This document shows, in pieces, positions 8,501-17,152 of a DNA stretch of 64,000 bases (its first letter is position 1; the number at the start of each line of letters is the position of its first letter). The position numbers and the translations under genes are program-made. Under the pieces are notes generated by a model. That model saw only the letters and a list, made by a program, of their open reading frames with translations. It searched no databases and was not told the DNA's origin. Source of the stretch: Nisaea sediminum (GTDB lineage: Bacteria; Pseudomonadota; Alphaproteobacteria; Thalassobaculales; Thalassobaculaceae); the NCBI RefSeq assembly GCF_014904705.1, contig NZ_JACZCQ010000005.1, positions 1 to 64,000 of the forward strand, read 5' to 3'.

Positions 8501-11500
8501 CAGGCTCGGGAGGAACTCCAGCTTACTGAGCGCATTCAAGCCACGCGGGTACAGCTTGAGAGGCAGCGCGATGACCTTGGCGCGATCCGGGGTATTTTCA
8601 CGGACCTGTCCTCTGCCGTGTCAGACTTCGCGACAGGGATCGCCCAGGGCACTACTAACATGCGCGACCTTGGGAACGTCGGAGAGGCTGTTCTTGCGAA
8701 ACTCATCCAACGTTTCAGTGAACTTGCGTTTCTAAATCCCGCACAGAATATGCTGTTTGGCGACACGCTGCCGACTATCAGCTCCGTTCTCTCGACCGGC
8801 TCGTCAATACTCGGCGGTGGAGGAGGGATAGGCGGCGGTGGGGTGGGCGGTCTCTCGAACCTATCCGGCGCGGGTTCGTTCTTCGGCAACCTGACAAACA
8901 CGGGATCGCTGACCTCTTCGTTTGTGCTTGGGCCCACTGGCCAGAGCTTGGGGCTGTCTCAGGCCATCCCGGGCGCTGCGAACGGAGCGATCGCTTCCGG
9001 ATCCGGTATCGCCCCGACCGCGCTAGGCTCCGGCATCCTCCAAGCTGGATCGCTCGCGGTTGCCCCGTTCCTCGGCATGGGGGTCGCCGCGCTGGCGTCC
9101 CTGTTCATGAAGAAAGACCTTCCTCGGTCAGCGGCGCAACTCGGCGCTGAGAACGGCTTGTTCGGCGTGACCGGTGTGGACGTCGGGAACGGCGGTGACC
9201 CCGCGGTCGGGCAAGCCATCGGGGACGCTGCGGCCGGCATCGCGAACGCCTTCCTGCAGGTCTCTGGGCTGCGCCTGGGGGCTGACGCCTCGCTCGGCAT
9301 GATAGGGCTTGATCAGCGGGTATTCCGCTCCACGACGAGTTCGGGCGCCTATAGCGATGCGCCCGACGTGCTCGGCATTGCGGGCTTGCCCCGGGACGGA
9401 CGTTCGTTCGACAAGACCGTGGGAGGCCAGCGCGCCGCGTCGGCTGACTTCGCGGTTCGGAACCTACTGAAGCAGGTTCTGGAAGGCACACTGGACGGCC
9501 TCACCGAAACCACTGCGGACACGCTGAAACTCGGTCTCGGCAATCTGGCCCGGAACATCGAATCCTCAATGACGGAGGGCGAGGCCGAGACCTTCGCCCG
9601 CCGCCTCGAGGTGCTCGCCGGGTGGGACAGCCTCCGCGAACAGATGGAGGGCCTTGACGCGGTCGCGGGGGACACGGCGCGGCGCCTGGAGAAGGCCGCG
9701 AAGAGCCAGGAACTCTTCAACAACCAGATCTCCGCGCTTCGGGACGAAGCCAACAAGGCGGTCGCGGAATCCGGCTCCGGTCTCAAAGGTATCGGCGACT
9801 TCATTGATGACGCGCGGGCCCTGTTCGATCCGACCGGCGGCAACCGTTTCCAACTGCGCTATCAGCTCGCCCTCGGCGGTGGGTCGGATTCCATCGACGG
9901 AAATGCGAACGTCTACACCGATCCGGGCGAGAACGGGCGCGGGCGCACGCTTCAGGACATTTTCTCCTTCGGCGCGAACGACCGCTCCAGCGGCGTCAAT
10001 CCGAACCAGATCGTGGTCTTTGATGAACTGATCGAAACCATTGATCAGAACCTCGGCGACAACGGAAAGCTGATCGAGGCGTTCCACAAGGCTGGTGACA
10101 ACCTCGATTTCAACATCTCGAAGCTCGCCGACATTCTCGAAGAGCGGGGGGTAGAACTCCAGCCGATCCTGGACGACTTCTTCAACACCGAAGTCGCGCG
10201 GGAACGCCTGAACGAAGCCGCCGACATGGCCCGGTTCAAGGTCGACCAGTTCTTCGAAACTCTGGTCGGCGCGGGTGACGCCATATCCGGACCGCGTCAG
10301 CTGTTCGAGGACATCGTTCCGGCCGTCTCCCCCATCGTGGAGCAGTTCGAGAATCTCAAGGCCCAGATAGAGGCGACCCGGCCCGATATCGAGGCGTTGA
10401 ACGAAGACCTGGCCGCGATGGGCGAGGCTGTCATTGACGTCGACGGCAAGATATCTCAGGCGACGGGCAAGGCGGCCGAACAGGCCCAGAACCAGTTCCT
10501 CGCGGGCCTCGGAATAGCGGTCGGCGCGGACGGTACCATACGGCAGGCCTCGGTTGATTTCGACGCGATCAACTCGCTGGCCCAGACCATCAAGGGGCTG
10601 GACGAAAACGCCCGCGTGATTTTCGAGAATGACCCCCGGGGCCTGTCCGGTCAGGTGGCGACGAAGATCAACGAGATCCTGCAGGCGGGTATCACGCAGA
10701 TCCTTTCCGGCGCTGAAGACGAAGCGACCACGCTTGAGCAACTGGAAATAGCGTTCGGGGAACGGATCGCCGGCTTTGACCTGGCGATCGGCGACGCGAC
10801 GGACGCAGTGCAGGAAATTTCCGAGGAAATGCGGCAAGCGCAGTCGCTGATGGCAACGGCCGTCTCGGCTCTCGATAGCGAGATAGCGTCCCGAACCTCG
10901 CTGATCTCCTCTCTGCGGGCCCAGGTCGCGCAAATCAGCCAGGCCCGTTTCGGCTATGCGACGAATGCGCAGACCTCGCCCTTCTCGACCCTTGAGCAGC
11001 TGAACCGTGCGGAAGCGCAGTTTGACAAGCAACTGGCGGCGGCGCTGGCGGGCGACGAGCAGGCGCAGTCCACGCTCCTGTCCACGTCTCAGTCCTTCCT
11101 GGAGGCGTCGAAAACGTTCTACGGGTCCACAACCGACCATTTCGACAACTTCCAGAAGGTCGACCAAGGGCTGGCGCAGCTGGAGACGTCTTTCCGCTCG
11201 GAAATCGAAGTGCAGGTTTCCCAGCTTTCGGTGCTTGAGCAGATCCGGGACGAACTTGCGGAGCGTACCGGGGTGACGGAAACAAATCTCACGCCGGTGA
11301 CCTACGCGCGCGGATCCGACGGGCAGTACATCGCCACGTCCTCCGGTGTGGTTCAGGCCGGTTATTCGCTTGGCGGCAATCCGTCCCAGAACCTGCAGAT
11401 TCTTCTCCTTCTGGCGGCGGCGGGCCTGCCCCTTCCGTCAGGGTTCGGGTCCGGCCAGCTGAATGCGCTCCGGGCTGGCAATTCAAACGTTGACGCGTTC

Positions 11501-11971
11501 CTGTCAGCTAACGGTTTCGCGATGGGCGGCATCATGACGCCGCACGGGCCGTTGGCACTGAACACATACGACAATGGTGGGATTGCGAACTCGCCGCAGC
11601 TCGCGCTGTTTGGCGAGGGCAGGACGCCCGAGGCCTATGTTCCCCTTCCGGACGGCCGGTCCATTCCGGTGAGCATGAGCTTCAGCGGCGCGGCGAATGA
11701 TGGAGTATGGGCGGAGCTTAAGGCTGTCCGGCTAGAACTCGCTAGCATGCGCTCGGAGGCCATGAACTTCGGGGCGCCGGCGAATGACGGCTACCTGATC
11801 GAGTTGAGGGCCATGCGGCAAGAGATCGTCGCCCTGCGCTCCGAGAACGCGGAATTCCGCCGGACGGTGGCTGCGCTTGGCAACGAGGCCGCCTCGCAAC
11901 GCGCCGAAAGCAACAAGATCCTCGGCAACATTGAAACGGGGGGCCGCCAGCAAAAGGCGGCGACACGCTGA
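5579..11971 (+). CDS. Tail tape measure protein
   Basis: A 2130-residue protein, the longest gene here, in the canonical place after the tail chaperones. It sets tail length and is injected at infection. Residues about 60-320 form the tape-measure domain (QSGVFRGDEFNSVMEQAP). Residues about 390-475 hold hydrophobic segments (ITILLTAVQAVGVGLLLY). Residues about 715-1005 are four 72-residue coiled-coil repeats, and a glycine-rich hinge lies near residue 1078. The C-terminal region has the motif GEGRTPEAYVPLPDGRSIPV, common near tape measure ends, then coiled coil. At about 0.15 nm per residue the tail would be near 320 nm (inference). The stop overlaps the next start (TGATG). Confidence 0.92.
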   Translation: MNLETNRIVHEVVIDDRGAVRGAQGVESALDKAAAATARLDKAAGDAGGKLQAVGSAAVSAAKGVGSAATATLDAAAGVAAFASETLTAERAWTALELSVATATGGIGGLKREIAETVVETKLFREEATEAAKAWSTLKRAAAGIGIGLSIGGLISEAQEYTRAQNLLAQSVEGSSALIERSVYGIAQASGQAFTELAGLTKALDELPGGQRKRLDVVEGVALSLAKIPGAAQSSSAAVTQFTQAMQSGVFRGDEFNSVMEQAPPLADALAKGLGVARGALRAMAEEGKLTTERVSEALSSMLPELRRFNQESARAFSQWVQIVDNAFGRFSANVDQRAGASAKLGESLGGVAERLESIQAQNAAVAVLEKLSSIAGIAADAVFLMADNLDLLVGAWVAWQALKAVTGMGLFASSVRTASTAIATLEDISGRSIPKVAKGLTSLGTAAAFSVSPITILLTAVQAVGVGLLLYQSRVTDAQRASELQAQTMDLVADGMAKARRETDSTAKAMAALAKASATEAMVRAQENLAAQAEELRDRVDAVSHSLFVMTNNRVPELANMRSGVKEIMAEFAAGRIDVDGVGEALANLVATNENWRSKAGNSFEAISGWREQNEVVAKANALIAVLAGTATDAEIALLGLGDSAGRTSGSVNKFVTDLRAEASLVGKVGLAREIAINLRKAETTATTELGREVIKLTAALAGEENLRTLRGQNDRLALAKAELDLIGEGEAARAKEMAVLQKQLDLKERGIDLTSTQALEELRLAKAIADVNEKTSNARATQGLERRAALAKAELDLVGEGEAVRDKALATLQKQLDLKERGVDLTSAQAAEEIRLAQSIAETTAATSNANKLQGLRENLQLMKSEIQLADQGAAIREAGVAVLQKQLELRRRGIDLTSEQAREELRLVEAIAEASAQINNVQALLGLRESLKIAEAELALVGETASIRDSQLEILKKELDLKRRGVDLTSEQAREELQLTERIQATRVQLERQRDDLGAIRGIFTDLSSAVSDFATGIAQGTTNMRDLGNVGEAVLAKLIQRFSELAFLNPAQNMLFGDTLPTISSVLSTGSSILGGGGGIGGGGVGGLSNLSGAGSFFGNLTNTGSLTSSFVLGPTGQSLGLSQAIPGAANGAIASGSGIAPTALGSGILQAGSLAVAPFLGMGVAALASLFMKKDLPRSAAQLGAENGLFGVTGVDVGNGGDPAVGQAIGDAAAGIANAFLQVSGLRLGADASLGMIGLDQRVFRSTTSSGAYSDAPDVLGIAGLPRDGRSFDKTVGGQRAASADFAVRNLLKQVLEGTLDGLTETTADTLKLGLGNLARNIESSMTEGEAETFARRLEVLAGWDSLREQMEGLDAVAGDTARRLEKAAKSQELFNNQISALRDEANKAVAESGSGLKGIGDFIDDARALFDPTGGNRFQLRYQLALGGGSDSIDGNANVYTDPGENGRGRTLQDIFSFGANDRSSGVNPNQIVVFDELIETIDQNLGDNGKLIEAFHKAGDNLDFNISKLADILEERGVELQPILDDFFNTEVARERLNEAADMARFKVDQFFETLVGAGDAISGPRQLFEDIVPAVSPIVEQFENLKAQIEATRPDIEALNEDLAAMGEAVIDVDGKISQATGKAAEQAQNQFLAGLGIAVGADGTIRQASVDFDAINSLAQTIKGLDENARVIFENDPRGLSGQVATKINEILQAGITQILSGAEDEATTLEQLEIAFGERIAGFDLAIGDATDAVQEISEEMRQAQSLMATAVSALDSEIASRTSLISSLRAQVAQISQARFGYATNAQTSPFSTLEQLNRAEAQFDKQLAAALAGDEQAQSTLLSTSQSFLEASKTFYGSTTDHFDNFQKVDQGLAQLETSFRSEIEVQVSQLSVLEQIRDELAERTGVTETNLTPVTYARGSDGQYIATSSGVVQAGYSLGGNPSQNLQILLLLAAAGLPLPSGFGSGQLNALRAGNSNVDAFLSANGFAMGGIMTPHGPLALNTYDNGGIANSPQLALFGEGRTPEAYVPLPDGRSIPVSMSFSGAANDGVWAELKAVRLELASMRSEAMNFGAPANDGYLIELRAMRQEIVALRSENAEFRRTVAALGNEAASQRAESNKILGNIETGGRQQKAATR
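7723..8590 (+). repeat. Four 72-residue repeats inside the tape measure
   Basis: Four tandem units begin near 7723, 7942, 8160 and 8376. Each has the pattern AKAELDLVGEGEA, then LQKQLDLKERGVDLTS, then EEIRLAQSIAE. The period is about 216-219 bp, and units 1 and 2 are most alike. Repeats of this kind lengthen the helical rod, so copy number should change tail length in steps of about 11 nm. Confidence 0.85.
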
Positions 11972-14007
11972 TGACACAATATGTCGACGTCCTCTTGCTG
12001 ACCGGCGCCCCGAAGGCGGGGGATGGCGTCACGCTTGGGCACGAACTGGCGGTGAACTCTAGCCTTTCGGAAGGTGTTGCAGGGTGGGACGACGGGGTTT
12101 CCGAAATCAACTTCACGGAAGCCGGCGGCGTCCTGGCCCTGTCGCCCACCTCCACGCTGAGACAGACGCTAGGCCTGTCCCAGACGGGAAAGACCTACCG
12201 ATTCGAGATCCGCCTGCGCAACGTCGACGTGAGCACTATCGTCATCGACGTGCGGGCGACAAAGGAAGCCCCCTATACAACCGACGTGCTCTATCTGAAC
12301 ACGTCCTTTTCCAGCACGGATTGGACGGTGATCCAGCAGGATCTGGTGGTTCAGGACGGCTATAACAGGGTTCAGCTTTATCTCGCCGTGTCGGGCTCGG
12401 GCTCCCAGACCATGGAGGTCGACTACATCTCTTTCCGGCAGGTTGGCGGCGGCGGGGAAAGCGTTTTCCTCTATGCGCACAACGGCAGCGGTGGCCTCCG
12501 CACGTCGGCAACCAACAGCCGCTTTCCGGACAGGTTCATTGCGGACCCAATGACCACGCCTGGGGCGATCACAGAGCGCCTGCAGATGACGCACCTGGTG
12601 CGGTTTGACGGGGCCCCCACTTTTTCCGAGGCGCGGCTAAACAACTCCGATGGGGCGCTGAATGGCCTGAAGAATTTCAACTTCAATGAGCGGCCGGCGG
12701 AACTTTGGCGTGGGCCTGTGGATCAGGAGCCTTTCGACGGTGACGGGTGGTTCCAGATTTACGATGCGCTGATCCGCGCCGTCGACGTTGCCGAGACGGT
12801 CAGTGTGACGGTGCGATCGAAGGCGGAGGCCGCGAACAAACCGCTGCACCGGAACTTCTTCGAAGGCACTTCCGAAGCGACCGGTGGCACCAACGGCGCG
12901 CCGGAGGTGGCCGGCCGCTGGCTGCCTGTCATGGTTGGCAATGCCAGGAACGTGGAGTTCCTGCCGCTGAACGGCGTAGACCAGATATTCGCAACCAACT
13001 TTGACAAATATGGGAATTACGCGCCGGCGCAATACGCCACAAACGACCTGATCGACATCTTCGACGGCGGGGGCCGGATCCAGTATCAGGAAGATGCCGC
13101 CGATCTGGCGGCGCTGCAGGCGCTCACGGTGACGGAGGGATACTTTGCACAGGTGCCCTCTCTCGGCTTGTTCAAGACGGGGAGCCAGCCCGTCTACAAG
13201 CTGACCGGGAGCCTCGGACGGAGTTCCAGTTCTTTCAATAGCCAGATGGAAATGAGCGAGACGATCGCCTGGCTGCTGGATAATTTCGGCGAGGGTATTT
13301 CCTCCGCCAATTATGACCCGGATGCGCCGACCGGCGGCGATATCGTCATGTACGTTTCCGAGCAGCGGACACTTGGCGAAGTGATCCAGGCCATCGCGGA
13401 CGGGCAGCTTCACTACACGACGTGGGACTTGCTCGGCACGCTCTATGTCCGCCCGCTGCCGGCGCCGGAAAGCGCGACGCCGGACTACGTCCTGGACGAT
13501 GCCAATATCATTTCGCTTGATCTGGCGGACCCGGGCCAGTTTGAGCGCAGCCTTGTGCCGGCGGGGCAGATTGTCGTCTATTCCGACTATAACTATGCGC
13601 CGCTGCAGCCGGGCGAGATCACCGGCGAAGCGACGGTGGACGGCCGCGCCCTCCGGGCTGAGAAGTTCGACCCGCGATATATCGAGTTGAAACAGAACCT
13701 CGAGGCGGACCCGTCAGCGGGCAAGCTGGAAATCGTCGCGCATATGAGCACGAAGAACCGGCAGCTCGAAATCGTGGGTACGCGTGCGATCGAGCTCTTC
13801 GGGGTGCCGCGCGACCCTTACTATGTGACTTTCTCGCCCGATCTTTTCGAGAATCCGTGGACTATGAGGCCGGGCAAGGTCATGCAGCTTAAGACCTCGC
13901 TCCGCGGCCTTTCGCCGGCCGGGAGCAATTTCGTGATTGTGGAGTTGGTGAAGGATCCCGGGTCGGGGGGCGCGGCGCCTGTGTTCAAAGCGCTTCTTTG
14001 GGGATGA
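11971..14007 (+). CDS. Tail hub / distal tail structural protein with carbohydrate-binding-like insert
   Basis: A 678-residue protein whose ATG overlaps the tape measure stop by one base. In this slot phages encode the distal tail or baseplate hub protein. Residues about 30-155 have the strand pattern of a CBM-type jelly roll (NSSLSEGVAGWD near the start, GKTYRFEIRLRN and MEVDYISFRQV further on) inserted into the N-terminal part. The remainder contains phrases typical of phage hub proteins (NERPAELWRGP, RAVDVAETVSVTVRSK, LEIVGTRAIELFG). Its last 23 bp overlap the convergent regulator gene. The hub role is by position; the carbohydrate-binding insert is inferred from the fold pattern. Confidence 0.6.
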   Translation: MTQYVDVLLLTGAPKAGDGVTLGHELAVNSSLSEGVAGWDDGVSEINFTEAGGVLALSPTSTLRQTLGLSQTGKTYRFEIRLRNVDVSTIVIDVRATKEAPYTTDVLYLNTSFSSTDWTVIQQDLVVQDGYNRVQLYLAVSGSGSQTMEVDYISFRQVGGGGESVFLYAHNGSGGLRTSATNSRFPDRFIADPMTTPGAITERLQMTHLVRFDGAPTFSEARLNNSDGALNGLKNFNFNERPAELWRGPVDQEPFDGDGWFQIYDALIRAVDVAETVSVTVRSKAEAANKPLHRNFFEGTSEATGGTNGAPEVAGRWLPVMVGNARNVEFLPLNGVDQIFATNFDKYGNYAPAQYATNDLIDIFDGGGRIQYQEDAADLAALQALTVTEGYFAQVPSLGLFKTGSQPVYKLTGSLGRSSSSFNSQMEMSETIAWLLDNFGEGISSANYDPDAPTGGDIVMYVSEQRTLGEVIQAIADGQLHYTTWDLLGTLYVRPLPAPESATPDYVLDDANIISLDLADPGQFERSLVPAGQIVVYSDYNYAPLQPGEITGEATVDGRALRAEKFDPRYIELKQNLEADPSAGKLEIVAHMSTKNRQLEIVGTRAIELFGVPRDPYYVTFSPDLFENPWTMRPGKVMQLKTSLRGLSPAGSNFVIVELVKDPGSGGAAPVFKALLWG

Positions 14008-14278
14008 ACCGGACGCCGTCTTCTCCGATGAACTCGACCCTGAGTGTGTCGCTTCCGGCGCGGAGCGCGGCCTCGATGCTGGCAAGGTTCTCGGCAAGCA
14101 TCTTCGGGGTAACTGGTGTTCGGTTGATGCGGTCGATCGTGGGCTTGGAAACGCCGGACACTTCGGCAAGGTGCGCGTTGGACCAACCGAGCCCGCCTTT
14201 CGCCGCGTATATCTGAACGCCCGTGATCATGATTTCGGAAGTATGGGGCGTGATAATTTTTTTATCACGTCGGGTCAT
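13985..14278 (-). CDS. Small Cro/C1-type HTH transcriptional regulator
   Basis: A 97-residue protein on the opposite strand to the tail operon. Residues 20-53 match short alphaproteobacterial XRE regulators: GVQIYAAKGGLGWSNAHLAEVSGV then SKPTIDRI, the helix-turn-helix. Most relatives begin at the MITG motif, here Met17 (position 14230). However the ATG at 14278 has a good GGAG nine bases upstream while 14230 has none, so the longer form is preferred. The first operator lies inside its first codons, which suggests autorepression. It diverges from the secreted-protein gene at 14367 and shares twin operators with it. Confidence 0.75.
   Translation of the reverse strand: MTRRDKKIITPHTSEIMITGVQIYAAKGGLGWSNAHLAEVSGVSKPTIDRINRTPVTPKMLAENLASIEAALRAGSDTLRVEFIGEDGVRFIPKEAL
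14250..14268. promoter_or_regulatory. Operator 1: GTGATAA-N5-TTATCAC
   Basis: A perfect 7-bp inverted repeat with a TTTTT spacer, within the first codons of the HTH gene. The second copy at 14315 has identical half-sites and spacing. Two identical 19-bp palindromes in a divergent intergenic region next to an HTH gene are most simply its own binding sites. Confidence 0.8.
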
Positions 14279-14296
14279 TTTTTCGCGCTCCGGTGG

Positions 14297-14324
14297 TTGA
14301 AAATTTATTCTGTCGTGATAAATT
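14297..14324 (+). promoter_or_regulatory. Putative promoter of the secreted-protein gene
   Basis: TTGAAA (14297-14302) and TAAATT (14319-14324) are separated by 16 bp, in an AT-rich stretch unlike the surrounding GC-rich phage DNA. The -10 lies within operator 2. The -10 match is 4 of 6, so this is a reasonable but unproven promoter. Confidence 0.45.
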
Positions 14325-14333
14325 ATTTATCAC
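14315..14333. promoter_or_regulatory. Operator 2: GTGATAA-N5-TTATCAC
   Basis: Same half-sites as operator 1 with spacer ATTAT; the centres are 65 bp apart. It overlaps the predicted -10 element of the rightward promoter, so binding would block transcription of the secreted-protein gene. The 65-bp spacing is near six helical turns and could allow cooperative binding. Confidence 0.8.
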
Positions 14334-14366
14334 TTAAGCAGAATAGATTGTAAATCGGAGTGTGGC

Positions 14367-14849
14367 ATGCAACGGAAATCATGTTTTGCGCAGACGGCGA
14401 ATCGGGTGCTGATGGCCGCCATCCTGCTCGTCTCGGTGGTGGCGCCCGCCGCTGCCGAAGATTTCGGTCAGCGGAAGGCTCTGATCGCCGAAGCGGTGGC
14501 GGCTTCGCGTTGGGGCCGTCTTTCGGAGCATGAGAAAACCGACTTGTTTGCCGCGCAGGCGTGGGCCGCCCTCGAAAGGGACGGCGCGGTGTGGTGGAAG
14601 TTCGATCTGTCGCTTTCCTGTCCGGAGACCCGGGCCGTTGCCGGTGGTGCGGATGCGGACGCGGAATTTCTGTTCCCGCGGCATGTGGCGGGGCGGACGG
14701 TCGCGCCGATAGTCTACGAAAAGCGCGCCTCCGAAGGACTGGAGCCGATAAAGGTCAAGGTCTGCGGAACATTCAAGTCCGGCATCATTCTGGTCCGCGA
14801 CGCTGCGGCGCTGGAAGCTGTCAAAGGTATCTACCGGGTGGTCGAGTAA
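14367..14849 (+). CDS. Secreted protein of unknown function (moron-type cargo)
   Basis: A 160-residue protein with a clear signal peptide: basic start, hydrophobic core (residues 14-26), APAAA-ED cleavage near residue 30. The mature part has two cysteines (C85, C133) that could form a disulfide in the periplasm, and no recognised domain. The gene has its own promoter/operator region upstream and a terminator at 14894-14916, and sits between two tail genes. This is the layout of a moron, a gene added to a phage and expressed from the prophage. A role in the host envelope such as blocking superinfection is a guess. Confidence 0.7.
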   Translation: MQRKSCFAQTANRVLMAAILLVSVVAPAAAEDFGQRKALIAEAVAASRWGRLSEHEKTDLFAAQAWAALERDGAVWWKFDLSLSCPETRAVAGGADADAEFLFPRHVAGRTVAPIVYEKRASEGLEPIKVKVCGTFKSGIILVRDAAALEAVKGIYRVVE

Positions 14850-14893
14850 GGTCTCGGCCCTCGCCTCGGATCGACAATCAAAGAACTTTCGGC

Positions 14894-14916
14894 GCCGCCT
14901 CTCGGGGCGGCTTTTT
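14894..14916 (+). terminator. Terminator of the cargo gene
   Basis: GCCGCC (14894-14899) pairs with GGCGGC (14906-14911) and is followed by TTTTT. It ends the secreted-protein transcript just before the tail fibre gene. Confidence 0.7.
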
Positions 14917-14929
14917 CTATGGAGCAATC

Positions 14930-17152
14930 ATGGCCGTTGCAGCGCTTGGGTGGATGAACCACGCCTCGACCGTCGAGGGCGGACACTTTCAGTCCGCGTG
15001 GCCCGCGGCAAAGGCCCTATCGCTGCCCATGGCGGACGTCGCGCACGCGGCGACGACCGGCGCGCGGCGCTTCTATTTCTGGGTGGAGACCGGGGGCGAG
15101 GCGGTTCAGGCGATATCCGCGCACTATCACAATATGTCCGAACACGCACAGTGGAGGGTGGTGGCCTCGGACTCGCCGCTGCCTCGCCCCGATCTGGACC
15201 TTGATTTCCGGACCAATGCGCTGGACGACGCCGTGACCCTGACCCGGGCGTCGACGGGGAACTATTACGATGCCGCAGGCGTGGAACAGCTCGCGGCGGT
15301 GGATGAGGCGCGTTTCGACCACGACCCGGCAACCGGCCGGCGCAAGGGCCTCCTGATCGAAGGCGAAGCCGTCTCGATCGCCGGGAGCGAGTTTTCCGAA
15401 TTCTTCACGGCCGGCGCCGGAACGATCTATGCCGAATTCGAGATGACGAACGACACGCTGCAGCAGCAGGGCGTCATCTCCCTGTCGGATGGAACGACCG
15501 ACAACGAAATCCGCGTGTCATTCGACGGGTCCGGAAACCTCGATTTCGACGTTGCGGCCGGCGCCTCTCCGCAAGCCGCCCTCGACGCGACCGTCGATAT
15601 CGCGACCGGGACAATCTTCCGGGTGGCGATCGCGTGGGATACCGATGATTTCGCTATCTCCGCAAACGGCGCGGCGGTGGTGACGGATGCCGGGGGCTCG
15701 GTGCCAACGGTGGACCGCATCTTGTTCGGCGCGATCGGCGACGGCACGGCGCCCGGTGAGCTCTGGCTGAGAGACGTTCGATACTACCCGGAGCGCTTGC
15801 CGAACGCCGCCCTGGTCGCCATGTCGACAAACGGCACGATCACCAGCGCGGTGGATGCTCCGGATCTGGATACCGGGTGGCCCGATATCTGGCCCGGAGA
15901 CCGGACGCCGGCGAACTCAAAGCACCTGCCGAAGCTGACGCGCATCTTTCTGTCCACCCCGGTCACGCACACGTCATGGCTGGTCGAGATTGTCGACCCT
16001 TATCAGGGCCCCGGCGAGGATCCGGCCGACGACGGCCTGGCGCTGCATATCGGCTATTTCGGGCTATTCCAGGTCTACCAACCCGCTATCAATGTCGACT
16101 TCGATCTCGAAGAACAAATCGTTCATCGAACGAGCTATCAGGAATCCAGGAGTGGCCAAAAGACTTTCGACGTCCGACCGAGCAGTCGCGAGTGGAGCGG
16201 GACATACCGCAACCTGACGCCGGCCGAAAATGCGCTCGCGCGGGAGGTCAAGATCTCGGTCGATAAGAACCTGCCGATCCTGTTCATGTTCGACCCGGCG
16301 GCTACCGACTGGCTGCAGACAGATATTCTCGCGACGAATGACGGCCGGTCTGCAAGCAGGCTCTCATACAGCGGTAATTCCGACATATACACGGTCTCCT
16401 TCCGCCTGGCGCAGATCGTGGAGCCGACTTCAATTTCATCCGCAGGAGGCGTTGCCGTGGCAAACAATGTGACGGGGCCGGCCTCGTCTGTTCTGAATCG
16501 GTGGGTCCGGTGGGCTAATACCATCGGCAACAAGATCAAGGTCAGCCTCTGGAGCGAAGACGATGCCGGTGTTGTGACGGCCGGCGGCGCGCTGAACATG
16601 AACAGCAAGGCGGTTAACAATTCCTCGAACCTGATCGAGCAGGGCCTTCACACCTTCGCCGTTCCGATCATCGGCGCGCAGACCAGAACGACGAACGGCG
16701 CGGAGCTCTATGAATCGGAGGCCGCGACCAACGATGTCATGAAGGGCGGCTACGCCTTCGATCCAGACACGGAAGAGGGCGTCCAATATTATGGCTGGCT
16801 TCCGAAGTCCTACAATGGCGGCACCGTCACCGCGATCATCGCCTGGACCGCCGACAGCGGTTCCGGTGATGTCGTCTGGGGTGTCCGGGCGAAGGTTCTG
16901 GGAAACGGCGATACGATCGATAGCGCCTTTGGAACAGAGGTCACAGTCACGGACATGCTGACCGGGGCCGGTGAATTCTGCATCGCAGACGTGACCGGCG
17001 CGATCACACCGGCCGGCACCCTGGCCGGCAACAAGCTGCTCATCGTTCAACTCGTCCGCAAGGCCGCGGACGGCTCCGACACTCTCGCGGCCGATGCCGT
17101 CGCGATGATCAAGGCGGTCAATATCACCCTGAACGCGGCGACCGACGCATGA
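14930..17152 (+). CDS. Tail fibre / receptor-binding protein with LamG-like domain
   Basis: A 740-residue protein; ATG 14930 has GGAG about seven bases upstream. An N-terminal attachment region (residues 1-90) precedes a lectin-like block (about 95-290) opening with LDLDFRTNALDDAVTLTRAS and FDHDPATGRRKGLLIE, a motif set common in phage LamG-type tail proteins. Residues about 295-530 look like a tail structural domain (WPDIWPGDRTPANSK, SSREWSGTYRNLTPAE). The last ~200 residues form a beta-rich domain (YYGWLPKSYNGGTVTAIIAW) typical of receptor-binding tips. Position after the hub supports host adsorption. The overlap with the next gene is ATGA. Confidence 0.75.
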   Translation: MAVAALGWMNHASTVEGGHFQSAWPAAKALSLPMADVAHAATTGARRFYFWVETGGEAVQAISAHYHNMSEHAQWRVVASDSPLPRPDLDLDFRTNALDDAVTLTRASTGNYYDAAGVEQLAAVDEARFDHDPATGRRKGLLIEGEAVSIAGSEFSEFFTAGAGTIYAEFEMTNDTLQQQGVISLSDGTTDNEIRVSFDGSGNLDFDVAAGASPQAALDATVDIATGTIFRVAIAWDTDDFAISANGAAVVTDAGGSVPTVDRILFGAIGDGTAPGELWLRDVRYYPERLPNAALVAMSTNGTITSAVDAPDLDTGWPDIWPGDRTPANSKHLPKLTRIFLSTPVTHTSWLVEIVDPYQGPGEDPADDGLALHIGYFGLFQVYQPAINVDFDLEEQIVHRTSYQESRSGQKTFDVRPSSREWSGTYRNLTPAENALAREVKISVDKNLPILFMFDPAATDWLQTDILATNDGRSASRLSYSGNSDIYTVSFRLAQIVEPTSISSAGGVAVANNVTGPASSVLNRWVRWANTIGNKIKVSLWSEDDAGVVTAGGALNMNSKAVNNSSNLIEQGLHTFAVPIIGAQTRTTNGAELYESEAATNDVMKGGYAFDPDTEEGVQYYGWLPKSYNGGTVTAIIAWTADSGSGDVVWGVRAKVLGNGDTIDSAFGTEVTVTDMLTGAGEFCIADVTGAITPAGTLAGNKLLIVQLVRKAADGSDTLAADAVAMIKAVNITLNAATDA

